A stretch of 64,000 nt of DNA, from assembly GCF_021021415.1 (NCBI RefSeq), contig NZ_JAINWJ010000009.1, forward strand, positions 124,001-188,000, in the 5' to 3' direction. The position numbers and the translations under genes were made by a program. The notes below the pieces were generated by a model. The model worked only from the letters and a program-made list of their open reading frames with translations. It had not been told where the DNA came from and made no database searches. This document shows positions 1 through 9,440 of this stretch, in pieces (position 1 is the first letter of the stretch; each line of letters starts with the position of its first letter). The DNA is from Martelella mediterranea (GTDB taxonomy: Bacteria > Pseudomonadota > Alphaproteobacteria > Rhizobiales > Rhizobiaceae).

Positions 1-1086
1 CAGGGCTTTTCCGCCTGCCGAATCGCGCGCGCCGAAGATATGCCGGAGGCCGCGCAAGCGCTCGCCGAGGGGATCGCCAAGGGACATTATGGCGAGATGG
101 CGTGGATGGCGGAAACCTTCGAGCGCCGGTCCTCGCCGCTAAAGCTCTGGCCCGAAGCCCGCTCCGTCATCATGCTGGCGATGAATTACGGGCCGGAGGA
201 CGACCCGCGACCGCTTCTGAAACGCAAGGACCGGGCCAATATCTCGGTCTATGCCCGAAACCGCGACTATCACGACGTCATCAAGGGAAAGCTGAAACAG
301 ATCGCCGGCCGGTTCGCCGCCCGCTCGGGGGCCGACGTCAAGGTGTTCGTCGATACCGCGCCGGTGATGGAAAAGCCGCTTGCCGAAAAGGCCGGCATCG
401 GCTGGCAGGGCAAACACACCAATCTGGTCAGCCGGCAATTCGGCTCGTGGCTGTTCCTGGGCTCGATCTTCACCACCGAAGACCTTGCGCCCGATACCGC
501 CGAGCGCGACCATTGCGGCTCGTGCCGCGCCTGCCTCGATGTCTGCCCGACGAACGCCTTCCCCGCGCCCTACCGGCTCGATGCGCGACGCTGCATTTCC
601 TATCTCACCATCGAGCATCACGGCGTCATCCCGCTGGAGTTCCGCGAGGCGATGGGCAACCGCATCTATGGCTGCGACGACTGTCTCGCGGTCTGTCCCT
701 GGAACAAGTTCGCCGAACAATCCTCGGAGATGAAGCTGATCGCGCGCGACGACCTGAAGGCCCCGCGCCTGTCTAAATTTCTCGGCTTTGACGACGCCGC
801 CTTCCGCGCCTTCTTCTCGGGCTCGCCGATCAAGCGGATCGGTCGTGACCGGTTTGTCCGCAACTGTCTGATTGCCGCCGGTAATAGCGGCGACGTCGCG
901 CTCGTCCCGCCCTGCCGCCGCCTGATCGATGACGACAGCCCGGCTGTCCGGGCGATGGCGATCTGGGCCCTGGCGCGGCTTCTATCCCGAAATGAATTTG
1001 CCGCATTGGCAAGAACGCGCTTACATGAGAGTGATGAATCCGTCCGCCACGAATGGCAACGCGAGGAGGAAACGCTATGCATCTGA
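1..1086 (+). CDS. queG: epoxyqueuosine reductase QueG (5' end outside window)
   Basis: QueG reduces epoxyqueuosine to queuosine in tRNA, the last step of the queuosine pathway, using cobalamin and two 4Fe-4S clusters in the cytoplasm. The reading frame is open to the first base, so the true start lies upstream; the first in-frame ATG is at 40, but the residues before it already look like the conserved N-terminus. Counting from that ATG, a DUF1730-type domain is followed by cysteines at 159, 162, 165 and 169 and a second set at 212, 215 and 219, both followed by proline as in bacterial ferredoxin motifs. The C-terminal 100 residues look like a HEAT-type repeat tail. The next gene starts inside the last codons, which suggests translational coupling. 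Confidence 0.93.
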   Translation, partial: QGFSACRIARAEDMPEAAQALAEGIAKGHYGEMAWMAETFERRSSPLKLWPEARSVIMLAMNYGPEDDPRPLLKRKDRANISVYARNRDYHDVIKGKLKQIAGRFAARSGADVKVFVDTAPVMEKPLAEKAGIGWQGKHTNLVSRQFGSWLFLGSIFTTEDLAPDTAERDHCGSCRACLDVCPTNAFPAPYRLDARRCISYLTIEHHGVIPLEFREAMGNRIYGCDDCLAVCPWNKFAEQSSEMKLIARDDLKAPRLSKFLGFDDAAFRAFFSGSPIKRIGRDRFVRNCLIAAGNSGDVALVPPCRRLIDDDSPAVRAMAIWALARLLSRNEFAALARTRLHESDESVRHEWQREEETLCI

Positions 1087-1943
1087 TGATTTTCGGCGCC
1101 GGCTATTCCGGCAAGGCGATCGCCACGGCACTTGCTCCCTCCGCCAGCCAGGTCGCCGGCACCACGCGCAGCGCGGAGAAGGCAGCAAGCCTCGGCCATT
1201 GCGGCATGGAGGCCTTCGTCTTCGATGGCAAGACCATCGATCCCGCGCTCGGCCACAAGCTGTCCTGCGTCACCCATCTGGTGCAATCGATCCCGCCCGG
1301 TCCCGACGGCGACAGTCTGCTGAACATCGCCAGCAGCACGGCGCATAGCGAACTGCCGGACCTGCAATGGCTCTGCTATCTCTCGACCGTCGGCGTCTAC
1401 GGCGATCATGACGGCGCATGGGTGGACGAGACCTCCGAATGCCGGCCCACCTCGGAGCGCTCGAAACAGCGCCTGGCCGCCGAGCAGCAATGGCTGGAAA
1501 CCGGCGCGAAACACGGGCTTCCGGTCGCCATTCTCCGGCTTTCCGGCATTTACGGCCCCGGCCGCAACCCGTTCCGCAAGTTGATGGATGGAACGGCGCA
1601 ACGGGTGATCAAGAAGGGCCAGGTCTTCAACCGCATCCGGGTAGAGGATATCGCCTATGCCGTGGCCTTTCTGGCCGAGCGCGAGATCGGCGGCATCTTC
1701 AACGTCACCGACGACGAACCGGCCCCGCCGCAGGACGTGATCACAGAAGCGGCCCGTCTGATGGGCATCGAGCCACCACCGGAAGTGCCGTTCGAAGAGG
1801 CCGACATGACACCGATGGCAAGGTCCTTCTGGGGCGAGAACAAGCGGGTGAGCAACGCCAAACTGCGCAAGCTCGGCTACGAGTTCGAGTTTCCGAACTA
1901 CCGGCAGTCGCTGAAGCAGTTGTGGGATATGCGGGCGTATTGA
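1077..1943 (+). CDS. SDR-family NAD(P)-dependent epimerase/dehydratase-like protein
   Basis: About 288 residues with an N-terminal Rossmann fold ([10 protein letters not shown] near residues 4-14) and an epimerase-like body containing YLSTVGVYG and [11 protein letters not shown], typical of the extended/atypical SDR group that includes YeeZ-like proteins. The substrate cannot be read from the sequence. An ATG at 1053 is also in frame, but the ATG at 1077 has a GAGGAGGA ribosome site at 1063-1070 and gives the conserved N-terminus, so it is preferred. It overlaps the end of queG by 10 bases, so the two are probably co-transcribed. A cytoplasmic enzyme is likely because no signal peptide is visible. 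Confidence 0.85.
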   Translation: MHLMIFGAGYSGKAIATALAPSASQVAGTTRSAEKAASLGHCGMEAFVFDGKTIDPALGHKLSCVTHLVQSIPPGPDGDSLLNIASSTAHSELPDLQWLCYLSTVGVYGDHDGAWVDETSECRPTSERSKQRLAAEQQWLETGAKHGLPVAILRLSGIYGPGRNPFRKLMDGTAQRVIKKGQVFNRIRVEDIAYAVAFLAEREIGGIFNVTDDEPAPPQDVITEAARLMGIEPPPEVPFEEADMTPMARSFWGENKRVSNAKLRKLGYEFEFPNYRQSLKQLWDMRAY

Positions 1944-1999
1944 GGATGATGGCTTTCCTCTACCACCACTCAGTTTGAGGAAAGTTCTCTCCCCCTGTT

Positions 2000-2090
2000 C
2001 CGGGTCACCCTCGGGCTTGACCCGAGGGTCCAGGCGACGCTCTCCGTGTGGCCTGGATGCTCGTGTCAAGCACGAGCATGACACAGGTGG
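2000..2090. repeat. pair of hairpins in an intergenic mosaic repeat
   Basis: Two hairpins with nine-base perfect arms follow each other. ACCCTCGGG at 2007-2015 pairs with 2021-2029, and ATGCTCGTG at 2057-2065 pairs with 2071-2079. Both loops are five bases and related (CTTGA and TCAAG). The flanks CCAGGC and GCCTGG are also complementary, so the two hairpins are roughly mirror images. This is the look of a small dispersed palindromic element common between genes of alphaproteobacteria. Only one copy was seen here. It lies between convergent genes and could also act as a weak bidirectional terminator. Confidence 0.6.
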
Positions 2091-2159
2091 ACGGGAGAGC
2101 GCGACGGAACGTCGCCAAACCGGGCAACAATAGCCTTGCGCCAAAAATCACGGATTTCC

Positions 2160-2954
2160 CTACATCTCCACCGCATACTGCTCCCACGCCCCGCCCGGCG
2201 CGGTGGCCGCGGCCAGCGCTGCAAGGTTCTGCTGCGCCTCGTCGGCCGAAACGCCGGCGGTGACCACGCGCTGGGCCTCTTCCTGCTTGCCCTGCAGCGC
2301 CAGAACCAGCCCGAGATTGACCCGGACGTCGGAGCCGGCATCGCGCTGATCCACCGCGTCGCGCAGATAGTTTTCCGCCGTCGGCAAGTCATGCGTCAGC
2401 ACATAGGAGGTCGCCATCGCCGACAGCACGTCGGGATTGTTCGGCGACAGGCTGAGCGCCTTGCGATAGCGCATCCGCGCTTCCATCGGCTGGCCCATCT
2501 GATCGAGGATCGTGCCCTCTTCGTTATAGACCCGCCAGTCATTGGGGCTGAGGCTTGCGGCTTGCCGCACGGTTCTGAGCGCATCCGGATAATAGCCGAG
2601 CGCCGCCTGGGACCTGGCGTAGAAAAGCTGCGCCTCACCCGAACCGGGGTTGAGGGCGGCCACCTGTCGCATCACCTCATTGGCCTTTTTGTAATCGCCG
2701 GTCGCCTTGAGATATTCCGAATATTCGATGCCGCTGTTCAGCCGGCCGGGACGGGAAAGATAGGCGCTTTCCAGCCGGTAGCTCACCTGAGCCTGCTGCG
2801 ACAGCGAAAGTCCGGCGAAGTCTTCCGCCATGCGGTAGCCGGAGGTGTTGATGCCGCCGCCGCGCACGCTGGCACAACCCGACAGGGCAACAAGGCCGGC
2901 GGCGAGCACTATCACCGCGCGCGATGCATGGCCGGTGGGATTGTTCGTTTTCAT
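2160..2954 (-). CDS. TPR-repeat lipoprotein
   Basis: 264 residues with a basic start, a hydrophobic stretch and a lipobox ending LSGC around residues 23-26, so it should be lipidated and anchored in the outer or inner membrane. The body is a series of tetratricopeptide repeats (for example NPGSGEAQLFYARSQAALGY and SPNNPDVLSAMATSYV). It resembles the TadD-like TPR lipoproteins seen with Flp/Tad pili, but no other pilus gene is nearby, so that link is not claimed. TPR proteins usually scaffold protein complexes. Starting at 2954 puts the signal peptide intact. It is divergent from the aminopeptidase gene with 125 bases between. Confidence 0.85.
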   Translation of the reverse strand: MKTNNPTGHASRAVIVLAAGLVALSGCASVRGGGINTSGYRMAEDFAGLSLSQQAQVSYRLESAYLSRPGRLNSGIEYSEYLKATGDYKKANEVMRQVAALNPGSGEAQLFYARSQAALGYYPDALRTVRQAASLSPNDWRVYNEEGTILDQMGQPMEARMRYRKALSLSPNNPDVLSAMATSYVLTHDLPTAENYLRDAVDQRDAGSDVRVNLGLVLALQGKQEEAQRVVTAGVSADEAQQNLAALAAATAPGGAWEQYAVEM

Positions 2955-3079
2955 GCAATCTCCGTCTGTTCTCAGCGCCTTGATCGGCGTATGGAATCAC
3001 CGTCCACCGCCTTTGGTTACTTTACAGAAAGTTTTTTCGCGCGAAAGTACGCGGGAAAACCAGTTCCGAGCAAAGCCAC

Positions 3080-4453
3080 ATGTCGCATTTCCAGTTTATC
3101 ACCCGCCCGCTCCCCTTCTGTCCCGCCGACGCGCCAGTCCGGCCGCTCTACGCCCTTGCCCAGGGCGAGACGGACAAATTGCCGGAAAGCGTCCGCGCCT
3201 TTGCGAGCGCCGCCGGCTTTTCGGGAAACGAGGGAGAGTTCCTGCTGGTTCCGGGTAGCGATGGCGGCCTCGGCGCGGCGCTGTTCGGCCTCGGCACTGG
3301 CGCAAACCCCTTCGTCTTCGGCCGTCTGACGAAACTGCTGCCGGCGGGAGACTGGCGTCTGGCGCAGTATGCCGGCGATGCGACGCTGGCACTGACGGGC
3401 TTTGCGGCCGGTTCCTACCGCTTCGAGCGCTATGTGAAGCCCGTCGCGAAGGTCGTGCGGCTCGCGATCCCGGACAGCGTTGATGCCGCCGAGATTGAGC
3501 GCGCATGGGCCGCGATCTGTCTTGCCCGCGATCTCGTCAATACCCCCGCCAACGACATGCAGCCCGATCATCTGGAAGAGGTGTTTGCAGGCCTTGCCCG
3601 CCATTATGACGCCAGTTTCAACGCGATCCGGGGGGACGATCTGCTTTCGGCGGGCTTTCCGCTGGTCCACGCCGTCGGCCGCGCCGGCGAGAAGGCGCCG
3701 CGACTGATGGAAATGCGCTGGGGCCGCAAGGGCGCGCGGGCCATCACCCTTGTCGGCAAGGGCGTCTGCTTCGACACTGGCGGCCTCGATCTCAAGACCG
3801 CCGCCGGCATGCTGCTGATGAAGAAGGACATGGGCGGGGCGGCCAATGTGATGGCGCTGGCGCTGATGATCATGGATGCCGGGCTCGACGTCGATCTGCG
3901 CGTCATCATCCCGAGCGTCGAAAACGCCGTCGCCGGCAACGCCTTCCGCCCCGGCGACATCTACCGTTCGCGCAAGGGCCTGACGGTGCAGATCGACAAT
4001 ACCGATGCCGAGGGCCGGCTGATCCTCGCCGACGCGCTGACCTATGCCGACGAGGAACTGCCCGACCTCCTGATCGACATGGCGACGCTGACGGGCGCGG
4101 CCCGCGTCGCGCTCGGCCCCGATATCGCGCCGTTTTTCACGACCTCCGATGCCTTCGCCGAAACGCTTGTCGCAGAAGGCGAACGGCTGCGCGATCCGGC
4201 GTGGCGGATGCCGCTTTTTACCGGCTACGAGGCCAAGCTCAAGACCGGCATCGCCGATCTCACCAACGCGCCGTCGGGCGGGCTGGCGGGTGCGATCACC
4301 GCCGCGCTGTTTCTCAAGCAGTTCGTCGGCCGCGCCAAATCCTGGGCCCATTTCGACATCTACGCCTATGCGCAGGCCGATCGCGATTTCGGTCCGGCCG
4401 GCGGCGAGGCCCAGGCGATCCGCGCCATTTTCGAAACCATCCGCAAGGGCTGA
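3080..4453 (+). CDS. M17 leucyl aminopeptidase family protein
   Basis: Cytosolic dizinc aminopeptidase that removes N-terminal residues from peptides. The C-terminal catalytic domain has the M17 signature NTDAEGRL and the metal-ligand stretch GKGVCFDTGGLDLK, together with the GNAFRPGD segment. The 457-residue length is typical of the short PepB/PepA-like group in alphaproteobacteria (E. coli PepA is 503). The N-terminal domain is poorly conserved, as usual for the family. The stop is three bases before the next ATG, so it forms an operon with the NlpC/P60 gene, which suggests joint work in peptide or murein-peptide turnover. Confidence 0.93.
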   Translation: MSHFQFITRPLPFCPADAPVRPLYALAQGETDKLPESVRAFASAAGFSGNEGEFLLVPGSDGGLGAALFGLGTGANPFVFGRLTKLLPAGDWRLAQYAGDATLALTGFAAGSYRFERYVKPVAKVVRLAIPDSVDAAEIERAWAAICLARDLVNTPANDMQPDHLEEVFAGLARHYDASFNAIRGDDLLSAGFPLVHAVGRAGEKAPRLMEMRWGRKGARAITLVGKGVCFDTGGLDLKTAAGMLLMKKDMGGAANVMALALMIMDAGLDVDLRVIIPSVENAVAGNAFRPGDIYRSRKGLTVQIDNTDAEGRLILADALTYADEELPDLLIDMATLTGAARVALGPDIAPFFTTSDAFAETLVAEGERLRDPAWRMPLFTGYEAKLKTGIADLTNAPSGGLAGAITAALFLKQFVGRAKSWAHFDIYAYAQADRDFGPAGGEAQAIRAIFETIRKG

Positions 4454-4456
4454 CGC

Positions 4457-5314
4457 ATGCAACTCGACCGCCGGCTTCACGCATTCAGGGATGATCTCGC
4501 CGATGTCCGTCTTTCCGGTATCGTTCGCGCGGCGCGGTTCGCGGATCCGATCCCCGCGCAGGTGATCGTCCCGGTCGCCTCGGTGCGGCGCGAGCCGGCC
4601 CATGCGGCGAGGATCGACACCCAGCTTTTGTTCGGCGAGACGGTCGACATATTCGAGCGCGCCAAGGGCTGGCTGTGGGTGCAATCCCGCTTTGACTGCT
4701 ATGTCGGCTATCTGCCGGAAGACACGGTGGCCGAGGGTGCCCATCCGGCGGCGACCCATGTGATTTCGGTGCCCCGCACCTTTCTCTATCCCGAACCCGA
4801 CCTGCAGACCGGGCCGGTCTCGGCGCTTTCCATGGGCAGCCGGATGACCTTCGTGGACGAGGCGGAGCTGCGCGGCAGCCGTTATCTTCTGTCAGCGGAC
4901 GGCACCGCCGTCTTTGCCGATCATTGCTTTCCGGTCGGCCGCCCGTTCGAGCGCGACCCGGTTAAGACGGCGCTGCGCTTTCTTGAGACGCCTTATCTGT
5001 GGGGCGGGCGATCCGGCTTCGGGCTCGATTGCTCGGCGCTGGTGCAGATCGCGATGATGATGGCCGGGCGCACCGTGCCGCGCGATTCCGACATGCAGGA
5101 ACTGATGGACGGCGACCCGGTAACCCGGCGCGGCCTGAAACGCGGCGATCTGGTGTTCTGGAAAGGCCATGTCGGGCTGATGGAAGACCCCAAGACCCTG
5201 ATCCACGCCAATGGCGCAACCATGCGCGTCACCCGCGAAAACCTCGACCACGCCATCACCCGCATCGCGCCCTTTTATGGCAACCCGACCTCGTATCTGC
5301 GGCCTGCGAAGTAG
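4457..5314 (+). CDS. NlpC/P60 family cysteine peptidase with SH3-like domains
   Basis: 285 residues. The N-terminal half resembles bacterial SH3 domains (VASVRREPAHAARIDTQLL, then WLWVQSRFDCYVGYL). The C-terminal half is NlpC/P60: the catalytic cysteine is residue 192 in GLDCSALVQ, the histidine is residue 238 in GHVGLM, and the third polar residue is His250 in HANG. Such enzymes usually cut gamma-D-glutamyl-diaminopimelate bonds in peptidoglycan peptides. No signal peptide is visible, so it may act on recycled muropeptides in the cytoplasm or leave by another route. Its position just after an aminopeptidase fits muropeptide recycling, which is inference. Confidence 0.9.
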   Translation: MQLDRRLHAFRDDLADVRLSGIVRAARFADPIPAQVIVPVASVRREPAHAARIDTQLLFGETVDIFERAKGWLWVQSRFDCYVGYLPEDTVAEGAHPAATHVISVPRTFLYPEPDLQTGPVSALSMGSRMTFVDEAELRGSRYLLSADGTAVFADHCFPVGRPFERDPVKTALRFLETPYLWGGRSGFGLDCSALVQIAMMMAGRTVPRDSDMQELMDGDPVTRRGLKRGDLVFWKGHVGLMEDPKTLIHANGATMRVTRENLDHAITRIAPFYGNPTSYLRPAK

Positions 5315-5363
5315 CGGCTGCTCGCGAGCGGGGTTTCGCATACGGTCTCCCCGCATAGCCCCC

Positions 5364-5510
5364 AACTCTTCTCGCCCCGGAGGGGAGAGATGTCGCGAAA
5401 GCGACAGTGAGGGGGGAGACCATCACCGCGAACGCCCTCACGATTTGAAACGCTGAACCACCCTCACTGCCCCTTTCGGCGCATCTCTCCCGCCAGCGGG
5501 AGAGAGTATT
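5364..5510 (+). repeat. RIME-like palindromic intergenic element, copy A
   Basis: An imperfect ~147-bp palindrome. The left arm carries the small hairpin TCGCGAAAGCGA followed by CAGTGAGGGG, and the right arm carries CCCTCACTGCCCC. The ends are complementary GC-rich stretches (CCCCGGAGGGGAGAGATG on the left against CATCTCTCCCGCCAGCGGG on the right). It is the most diverged of four copies in this window, in the same orientation as the copies at 34.0 and 44.7 kb. It sits between the convergent peptidase and copA genes. Confidence 0.8.
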
Positions 5511-5572
5511 GGGAGCAAGCCGCGAGCGTCCATCCCCGTGGCGGAAATCGGCCACGGGGATGGACCGTCCAC

Positions 5573-8044
5573 CTACGCAACCTTCCGAAACCGCTTCAGC
5601 CTGAGCGCATTGCTCAACACGAACACGCTCGACAGCCCCATCGCCGCTGCCGCCAGCATCGGTGACAGCAGAATGCCGATTGCGGGATAGAGCACGCCGG
5701 CGGCAACCGGGATCAACAGCACATTATAGCCGAAGGCCCAGAACAGGTTCTCCGCGATATTGCGCATCACCGCCCGCGACAGCGCGATGGCGTTGACCAC
5801 GCCGGCGAGATCGCCGGACATCAGCACGACATCGGCTGTTTCAATGGCGATATCGGTGCCCGTGCCGATGGCGATGCCGGTATCGGCGGCGGCGAGCGCC
5901 GGGGCATCATTGATGCCGTCGCCGGCAAAGGCGATCGCGCCGCTCTCACCCCGCAGCGTCTCAAGCGCTGCGACCTTGCCATCCGGCAGGACATCAGCCA
6001 CCACGGTGTCGATCCCCACCTCGGCGGCAATCGACCGGCCGGTCTTCTCGTTGTCGCCGGTGATCATCGCGGTTTTCACGCCCGCCTCGTGCAGCGCCGC
6101 AATCGCGGCCTTTGCCGAGGGTTTGACCGGGTCGGCAACGCCGATAACGCCGGCGAGGCGACCATCGACCGCGACGAACAGCAGCGAACGCGCCTTCGCC
6201 GCCAGCCTTTCGGCCTCGTCATCAAGGCCTGCGGTATCGACGGAGAGCTTTTCCATGAACCGGCGCGCGCCGACGGCGACGGACCTGCCGCCGACCGATG
6301 CTTTCACGCCATAGCCCGGGACGGCCTCGAAATTCTCCGCCTTTTCCACGGCCAGTTTCCGCTCCCGCGCACTGGTGGCGACCGCCTCGGCAAGCGGATG
6401 TTCCGAGCCGACCTCAACCGCGGCCGCAAGCGCCAGCAGCGCATCCTTCTCGAAGCCGCCGACGGCGAGGATATCGGTCACCTCCGGGCGGCCCTCGGTC
6501 AGCGTTCCGGTCTTGTCGAAAGCAACGATCTTCGTGTCGCGCAGGGTCTGCAGCGCCTCGCCATTTCTGAACAGCACGCCGGTTTCCGCCGCCCTGCCGG
6601 TGCCCACCATGATCGAGGTCGGCGTGGCGAGCCCCATGGCGCAGGGGCAGGCGATGATCAACACCGCCACGGCGTTGACGAGCGCAAAGGGCAGCACAGG
6701 CGCGGGTCCAAAGGCCAGCCATATGACAAAGGTCAGCGCTGCGGCAGCGAGCACCGCCGGCACGAACCAGGCGGTGACCTTGTCGACCATGGCCTGAACA
6801 GGCAGCTTCGCGCCCTGCGCGGTTTCCACCATTTTCACGATTCGCGCCAGCACGGTATCGGCGCCGATGGCGGTGGCGCGGAAGGTGAAGCTTCCGGTCT
6901 TGTTGATGGTGCCGCCGGTGACGGCATCGCCCTCGGCCTTCTTCACCGGAACCGGCTCGCCGGAAATCATCGATTCATCGACATGAGACGCGCCGGAGAT
7001 AACCGCGCCATCGACCGCGATCCGCTCGCCGGGACGCACCACGACGATATCGCCCTGCTTGACATCCGCGATCGGGATATCGACGGTCTCGCCGTCGCGT
7101 TCCACACGCGCGGTCTTCGGCTGGAGGCCCATGAGATGGGTGATCGCCGCCGAGGTGCGGCCCTTGGCCTTGGCCTCCAGATAGCGGCCGAGCAGGATCA
7201 GCGTGACGATGACGGCGGCGCTTTCGAAATAGACCTGCGCCGCGCCCTCAGGAAAAAGCTGCGGCACGAAGGTCGCCAGCGTGGAATAGCCCCAGGCGGC
7301 CAGCGAGCCGAGCATGACCAGCGCATTCATATCCGGCGACAACCGCCTGAACGACGCCGCGCCATGGCGGATGAAGCGACGGCCGGGGCCGAACACGACG
7401 ATGGTCGCCAGCACGAAATAAAGAATATGGAGGGGAAAGACGCCGACGGCGTTCATCAAGGCATGGCCGAGCGACGGGATAAGGTGCGACCCCATTTCCA
7501 GCACGAACAGCGGCAGCGTGACAATCAGCGCGGTCAGGAAATCGCGCTTCAGCGCGGCCTGTTCCTTCGCCCTGATATCCGCATGGGTCTCGGTTTCCGC
7601 TGCGGAATCCGTGATGCGGCGCGGCGTGTAGCCGGCCGCCTCGACGGCGGCCATCAGCGCGGCGACATCCGCCGCGGCCTCGATGGTCGCCCGCTCGCTT
7701 GCAAGGTTCACATGCGCCGAGACGACGCCGGGCACGGCCATCAGCGCGCGTTCGACATTGCCGACGCAGGAGGCGCAATGCATGCCCTCGATGCCGAGCT
7801 CAACGGTCTCGATCGCCACGCCATAGCCGGCCTTGCCGATCGCCGAAATCACGTCACCGGCGGCCTTCGGATCGTCCAGCGTGACATCCGCCGTCTCGGT
7901 GGCGAGGTTGACGGAAACCGCCGAAACGCCCTCCACCCTTCCCGCGACCCGCTCGACGCTGCGCACACAGGAGGCGCAGGTCATGCCTGTCACCGGAAGG
8001 GTGATGTGGGCAGGCTTGTTTGATTTCGAGACGGTATGTTCCAT
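5573..8044 (-). CDS. copA: Cu(I)-translocating P1B-type ATPase CopA
   Basis: Inner-membrane pump that exports Cu(I) at the cost of ATP. The 823 residues hold two N-terminal heavy-metal domains with CxxC motifs (Cys23/Cys26 in GMTCASC and a second GMHCASC near residue 90). The intramembrane CPC is at 466-468 (ACPCAMG), the phosphorylated Asp510 is in DKTGTLT, and the hinge is [10 protein letters not shown]. The CPC motif with the downstream N/MSS pattern fits copper or silver rather than zinc. The start at 8044 gives an N-terminus just ahead of the first metal domain. It follows copZ on the same strand, separated by 242 bases that hold a RIME-like element. Confidence 0.95.
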   Translation of the reverse strand: MEHTVSKSNKPAHITLPVTGMTCASCVRSVERVAGRVEGVSAVSVNLATETADVTLDDPKAAGDVISAIGKAGYGVAIETVELGIEGMHCASCVGNVERALMAVPGVVSAHVNLASERATIEAAADVAALMAAVEAAGYTPRRITDSAAETETHADIRAKEQAALKRDFLTALIVTLPLFVLEMGSHLIPSLGHALMNAVGVFPLHILYFVLATIVVFGPGRRFIRHGAASFRRLSPDMNALVMLGSLAAWGYSTLATFVPQLFPEGAAQVYFESAAVIVTLILLGRYLEAKAKGRTSAAITHLMGLQPKTARVERDGETVDIPIADVKQGDIVVVRPGERIAVDGAVISGASHVDESMISGEPVPVKKAEGDAVTGGTINKTGSFTFRATAIGADTVLARIVKMVETAQGAKLPVQAMVDKVTAWFVPAVLAAAALTFVIWLAFGPAPVLPFALVNAVAVLIIACPCAMGLATPTSIMVGTGRAAETGVLFRNGEALQTLRDTKIVAFDKTGTLTEGRPEVTDILAVGGFEKDALLALAAAVEVGSEHPLAEAVATSARERKLAVEKAENFEAVPGYGVKASVGGRSVAVGARRFMEKLSVDTAGLDDEAERLAAKARSLLFVAVDGRLAGVIGVADPVKPSAKAAIAALHEAGVKTAMITGDNEKTGRSIAAEVGIDTVVADVLPDGKVAALETLRGESGAIAFAGDGINDAPALAAADTGIAIGTGTDIAIETADVVLMSGDLAGVVNAIALSRAVMRNIAENLFWAFGYNVLLIPVAAGVLYPAIGILLSPMLAAAAMGLSSVFVLSNALRLKRFRKVA

Positions 8045-8087
8045 ACCCGCTTTTCCTTTTCGGCTCTGGCGCGCCGCTTGCTCCCAT

Positions 8088-8226
8088 CAATCTCCCCCCT
8101 TGAAGGGGAGATGCCCCGGCAGGGGCAGAGAGGGGTACAGCGCCAGCCTAAGAATTCTGAGTTCTCAGAGAGGGTTCACCCCTCTCTGTCGCTTTCGCGA
8201 CATCTCCCCCTCAAGGGGGGAGATTG
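8088..8226 (-). repeat. RIME-like palindromic intergenic element, copy B (inverted orientation)
   Basis: A 139-bp element with nearly perfect inverted ends, CAATCTCC at 8088 and GGAGATTG at 8226. Compared with the other copies the two internal hairpins are swapped: CCCCGGCAGGGG is on the left and TCGCTTTCGCGA on the right, so it lies in the opposite orientation. It sits between copZ and copA on their transcribed strand, where it would form a long hairpin in a shared mRNA and could lower copA expression relative to copZ. Confidence 0.85.
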
Positions 8227-8286
8227 TTGGCTGCGGCGTTTCCGGAACGAAGCAAACTCAGTCGAACCCGGCAAAGCCGTTCGCCC

Positions 8287-8490
8287 TCACCCCTTCACGT
8301 CGTAGCCGGCATCCTCGACGGCCTTCACCGCCTGCTCGCGCGTTGCGGGCGCAGCCAATTCAAACCGCGCCTCGTGGCTATCGAGGTTGACCGCCACGTC
8401 GGAAATGCCCGGCACGGCGACAAGCGCCTTGGTCACTGTGGTGACGCAGCCGCCGCAGCCCATGCCTTCAATCTTCAATATCTCGGTCAT
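8287..8490 (-). CDS. copZ: CopZ-like heavy-metal-associated domain protein
   Basis: A 67-residue single heavy-metal-associated domain with Cys12 and Cys15 in GMGCGGC, the size and pattern of the copper chaperone CopZ that hands Cu(I) to CopA or a regulator. ATGs at 8496 and 8490 are both in frame; the AGGAG at 8499-8503 is spaced properly for the ATG at 8490 and too close for 8496, so 8490 is chosen. The longer upstream open frame is not supported because it runs through the promoter. It is the first gene of the copper unit and is followed by copA. Confidence 0.9.
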   Translation of the reverse strand: MTEILKIEGMGCGGCVTTVTKALVAVPGISDVAVNLDSHEARFELAAPATREQAVKAVEDAGYDVKG

Positions 8491-8518
8491 TGTCATTCTC
8501 CTTCCGAAACCTGTTGCG

Positions 8519-8553
8519 ATAGAGATGGGGCTTCCAGTGGCTGGAAGGTCAAG
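8519..8553 (-). promoter_or_regulatory. CueR/HmrR-type copper promoter for copZ-copA
   Basis: Read on the minus strand, a -35 element TTGACC (8553-8548) is followed at once by the near-perfect dyad CTTCCAGCCACTGGAAG (8547-8531). This is the arrangement of MerR-family copper activators, which bind a dyad in an overlong spacer and twist the promoter open when Cu(I) is present. The -10 element lies near 8528-8520 and matches poorly. The regulator gene itself is not in the window. It lies 28-60 bases ahead of the copZ start. Confidence 0.75.
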
Positions 8554-8638
8554 GGCGGTGCGGCGATTTTTCTCCGCGCCCCGCTTGAAAACGATCTCGA
8601 CCTCTGTCTTTGCTTGCCGAAACAGGAGATGAAACGCC

Positions 8639-9271
8639 ATGGACCTGCATATCTGGCTCGCCTTCGCCGCCGCATCGACCGCGCTGCTGCTGATCCCCGG
8701 ACCGACAGTGCTGCTGGTGCTGAGCTACGCTTTGAGCCAGGGAAGGCGGGTGGCGCTCGCCACGGTCGCGGGCGTCGCGCTCGGCGATTTCATCGCCATG
8801 ACCGCTTCGCTTGCCGGCCTCGGCGCGCTGGTGCTGGCATCCGCGCAATTGTTTGTCGTGCTGAAATGGATCGGTGCTGCCTATCTGGTCTATCTCGGCT
8901 TCAAGCTGTTTCGCAGCAAGGGCGTCGGCGATGCCGTGCCGGACGCCTCTGAAGCCGCCCTCCCGCCCCGGCACGTCTTCACTCATGCCCTGATGGTGAC
9001 CGCGCTCAACCCGAAATCGATCGTGTTCTTCATCGCCTTCGTGCCGCAATTCGTGCAGCCGCAGGCGCCGCTCGCGCCGCAATTCGCTATCCTGATTTCG
9101 ACCTTCGTCACCCTCGCCGCGCTCAACGCGCTGGCCTATGCATTGCTGGCAGACAGGCTTCGGCAAAAGCTCGTCTCCCCTGCCATCACCTCCCTTCTGC
9201 CCCGCCTCGGCGGCGGCGCGCTGATGGCCATGGGCATTGCCACGGCAACATGGCGGCGGGCCGCCTCGTAA
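8639..9271 (+). CDS. LysE/RhtB-family amino-acid exporter
   Basis: 210 residues with about six hydrophobic segments and the family signature IPGPTVLLVLSYALSQGRR near residues 18-37. Members export lysine, arginine, threonine, homoserine lactone or similar small molecules across the inner membrane; the cargo here cannot be assigned. The conserved TALNPKSIVFF segment is present near residue 121. The gene is divergent from copZ. It lies ahead of metA but with a separate riboswitch-bearing leader between, so metA probably has its own transcription unit. Confidence 0.88.
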   Translation: MDLHIWLAFAAASTALLLIPGPTVLLVLSYALSQGRRVALATVAGVALGDFIAMTASLAGLGALVLASAQLFVVLKWIGAAYLVYLGFKLFRSKGVGDAVPDASEAALPPRHVFTHALMVTALNPKSIVFFIAFVPQFVQPQAPLAPQFAILISTFVTLAALNALAYALLADRLRQKLVSPAITSLLPRLGGGALMAMGIATATWRRAAS

Positions 9272-9316
9272 GCCGGGAATGTTGACGCCCGCCCCGTGCG
9301 GCGCTATTGACTTCTT

Positions 9317-9372
9317 CCTCGTGGTGATTTGGCCGGCCGGCTTGCAGCCACGTTAAACAAGTCGCTAAAGGG
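9317..9372 (+). promoter_or_regulatory. SAM-II (metA) riboswitch
   Basis: The 55-base core matches the conserved SAM-II aptamer: CGTGG (9320-9324) pairs with CCACG (9348-9352), the loop begins with TGATTTG, and the 3' part reads AAACAAGTCGCTAAAGGG (9355-9372), which forms the pseudoknot. SAM-II aptamers occur in alphaproteobacteria ahead of methionine genes and lower expression when S-adenosylmethionine is plentiful. The metA start codon is 69 bases downstream, consistent with control of translation initiation or early termination. Confidence 0.9.
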
Positions 9373-9440
9373 CCGAGCGAGCGGAAGCCCCCGGCCTGCG
9401 ATTTGTGCGCGGCCGGTTTTCTGTTTGTATGGATGTGAAC

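Noticed and set aside
666-2144. A 492-codon minus-strand open frame across queG and the SDR gene
   Set aside because: It lies opposite two well-conserved proteins and contains no recognisable motif; long antisense frames are common in DNA this rich in G and C.
3017-4759. A 580-codon minus-strand open frame opposite the aminopeptidase
   Set aside because: The plus strand carries the M17 signature NTDAEGRL in a complete protein; the antisense frame is a composition artefact.
5364-5510. CRISPR array from repeated CTCCCC/GGGGAG blocks
   Set aside because: The repeats are inverted arms of one palindrome, not regularly spaced direct repeats, and no cas gene is present.
6089-8023. A 644-codon plus-strand frame opposite copA
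   Set aside because: It shadows a complete CopA with all P-type ATPase motifs and is rich in His, Arg, Asp and Gly, as is typical of the antisense of such genes.
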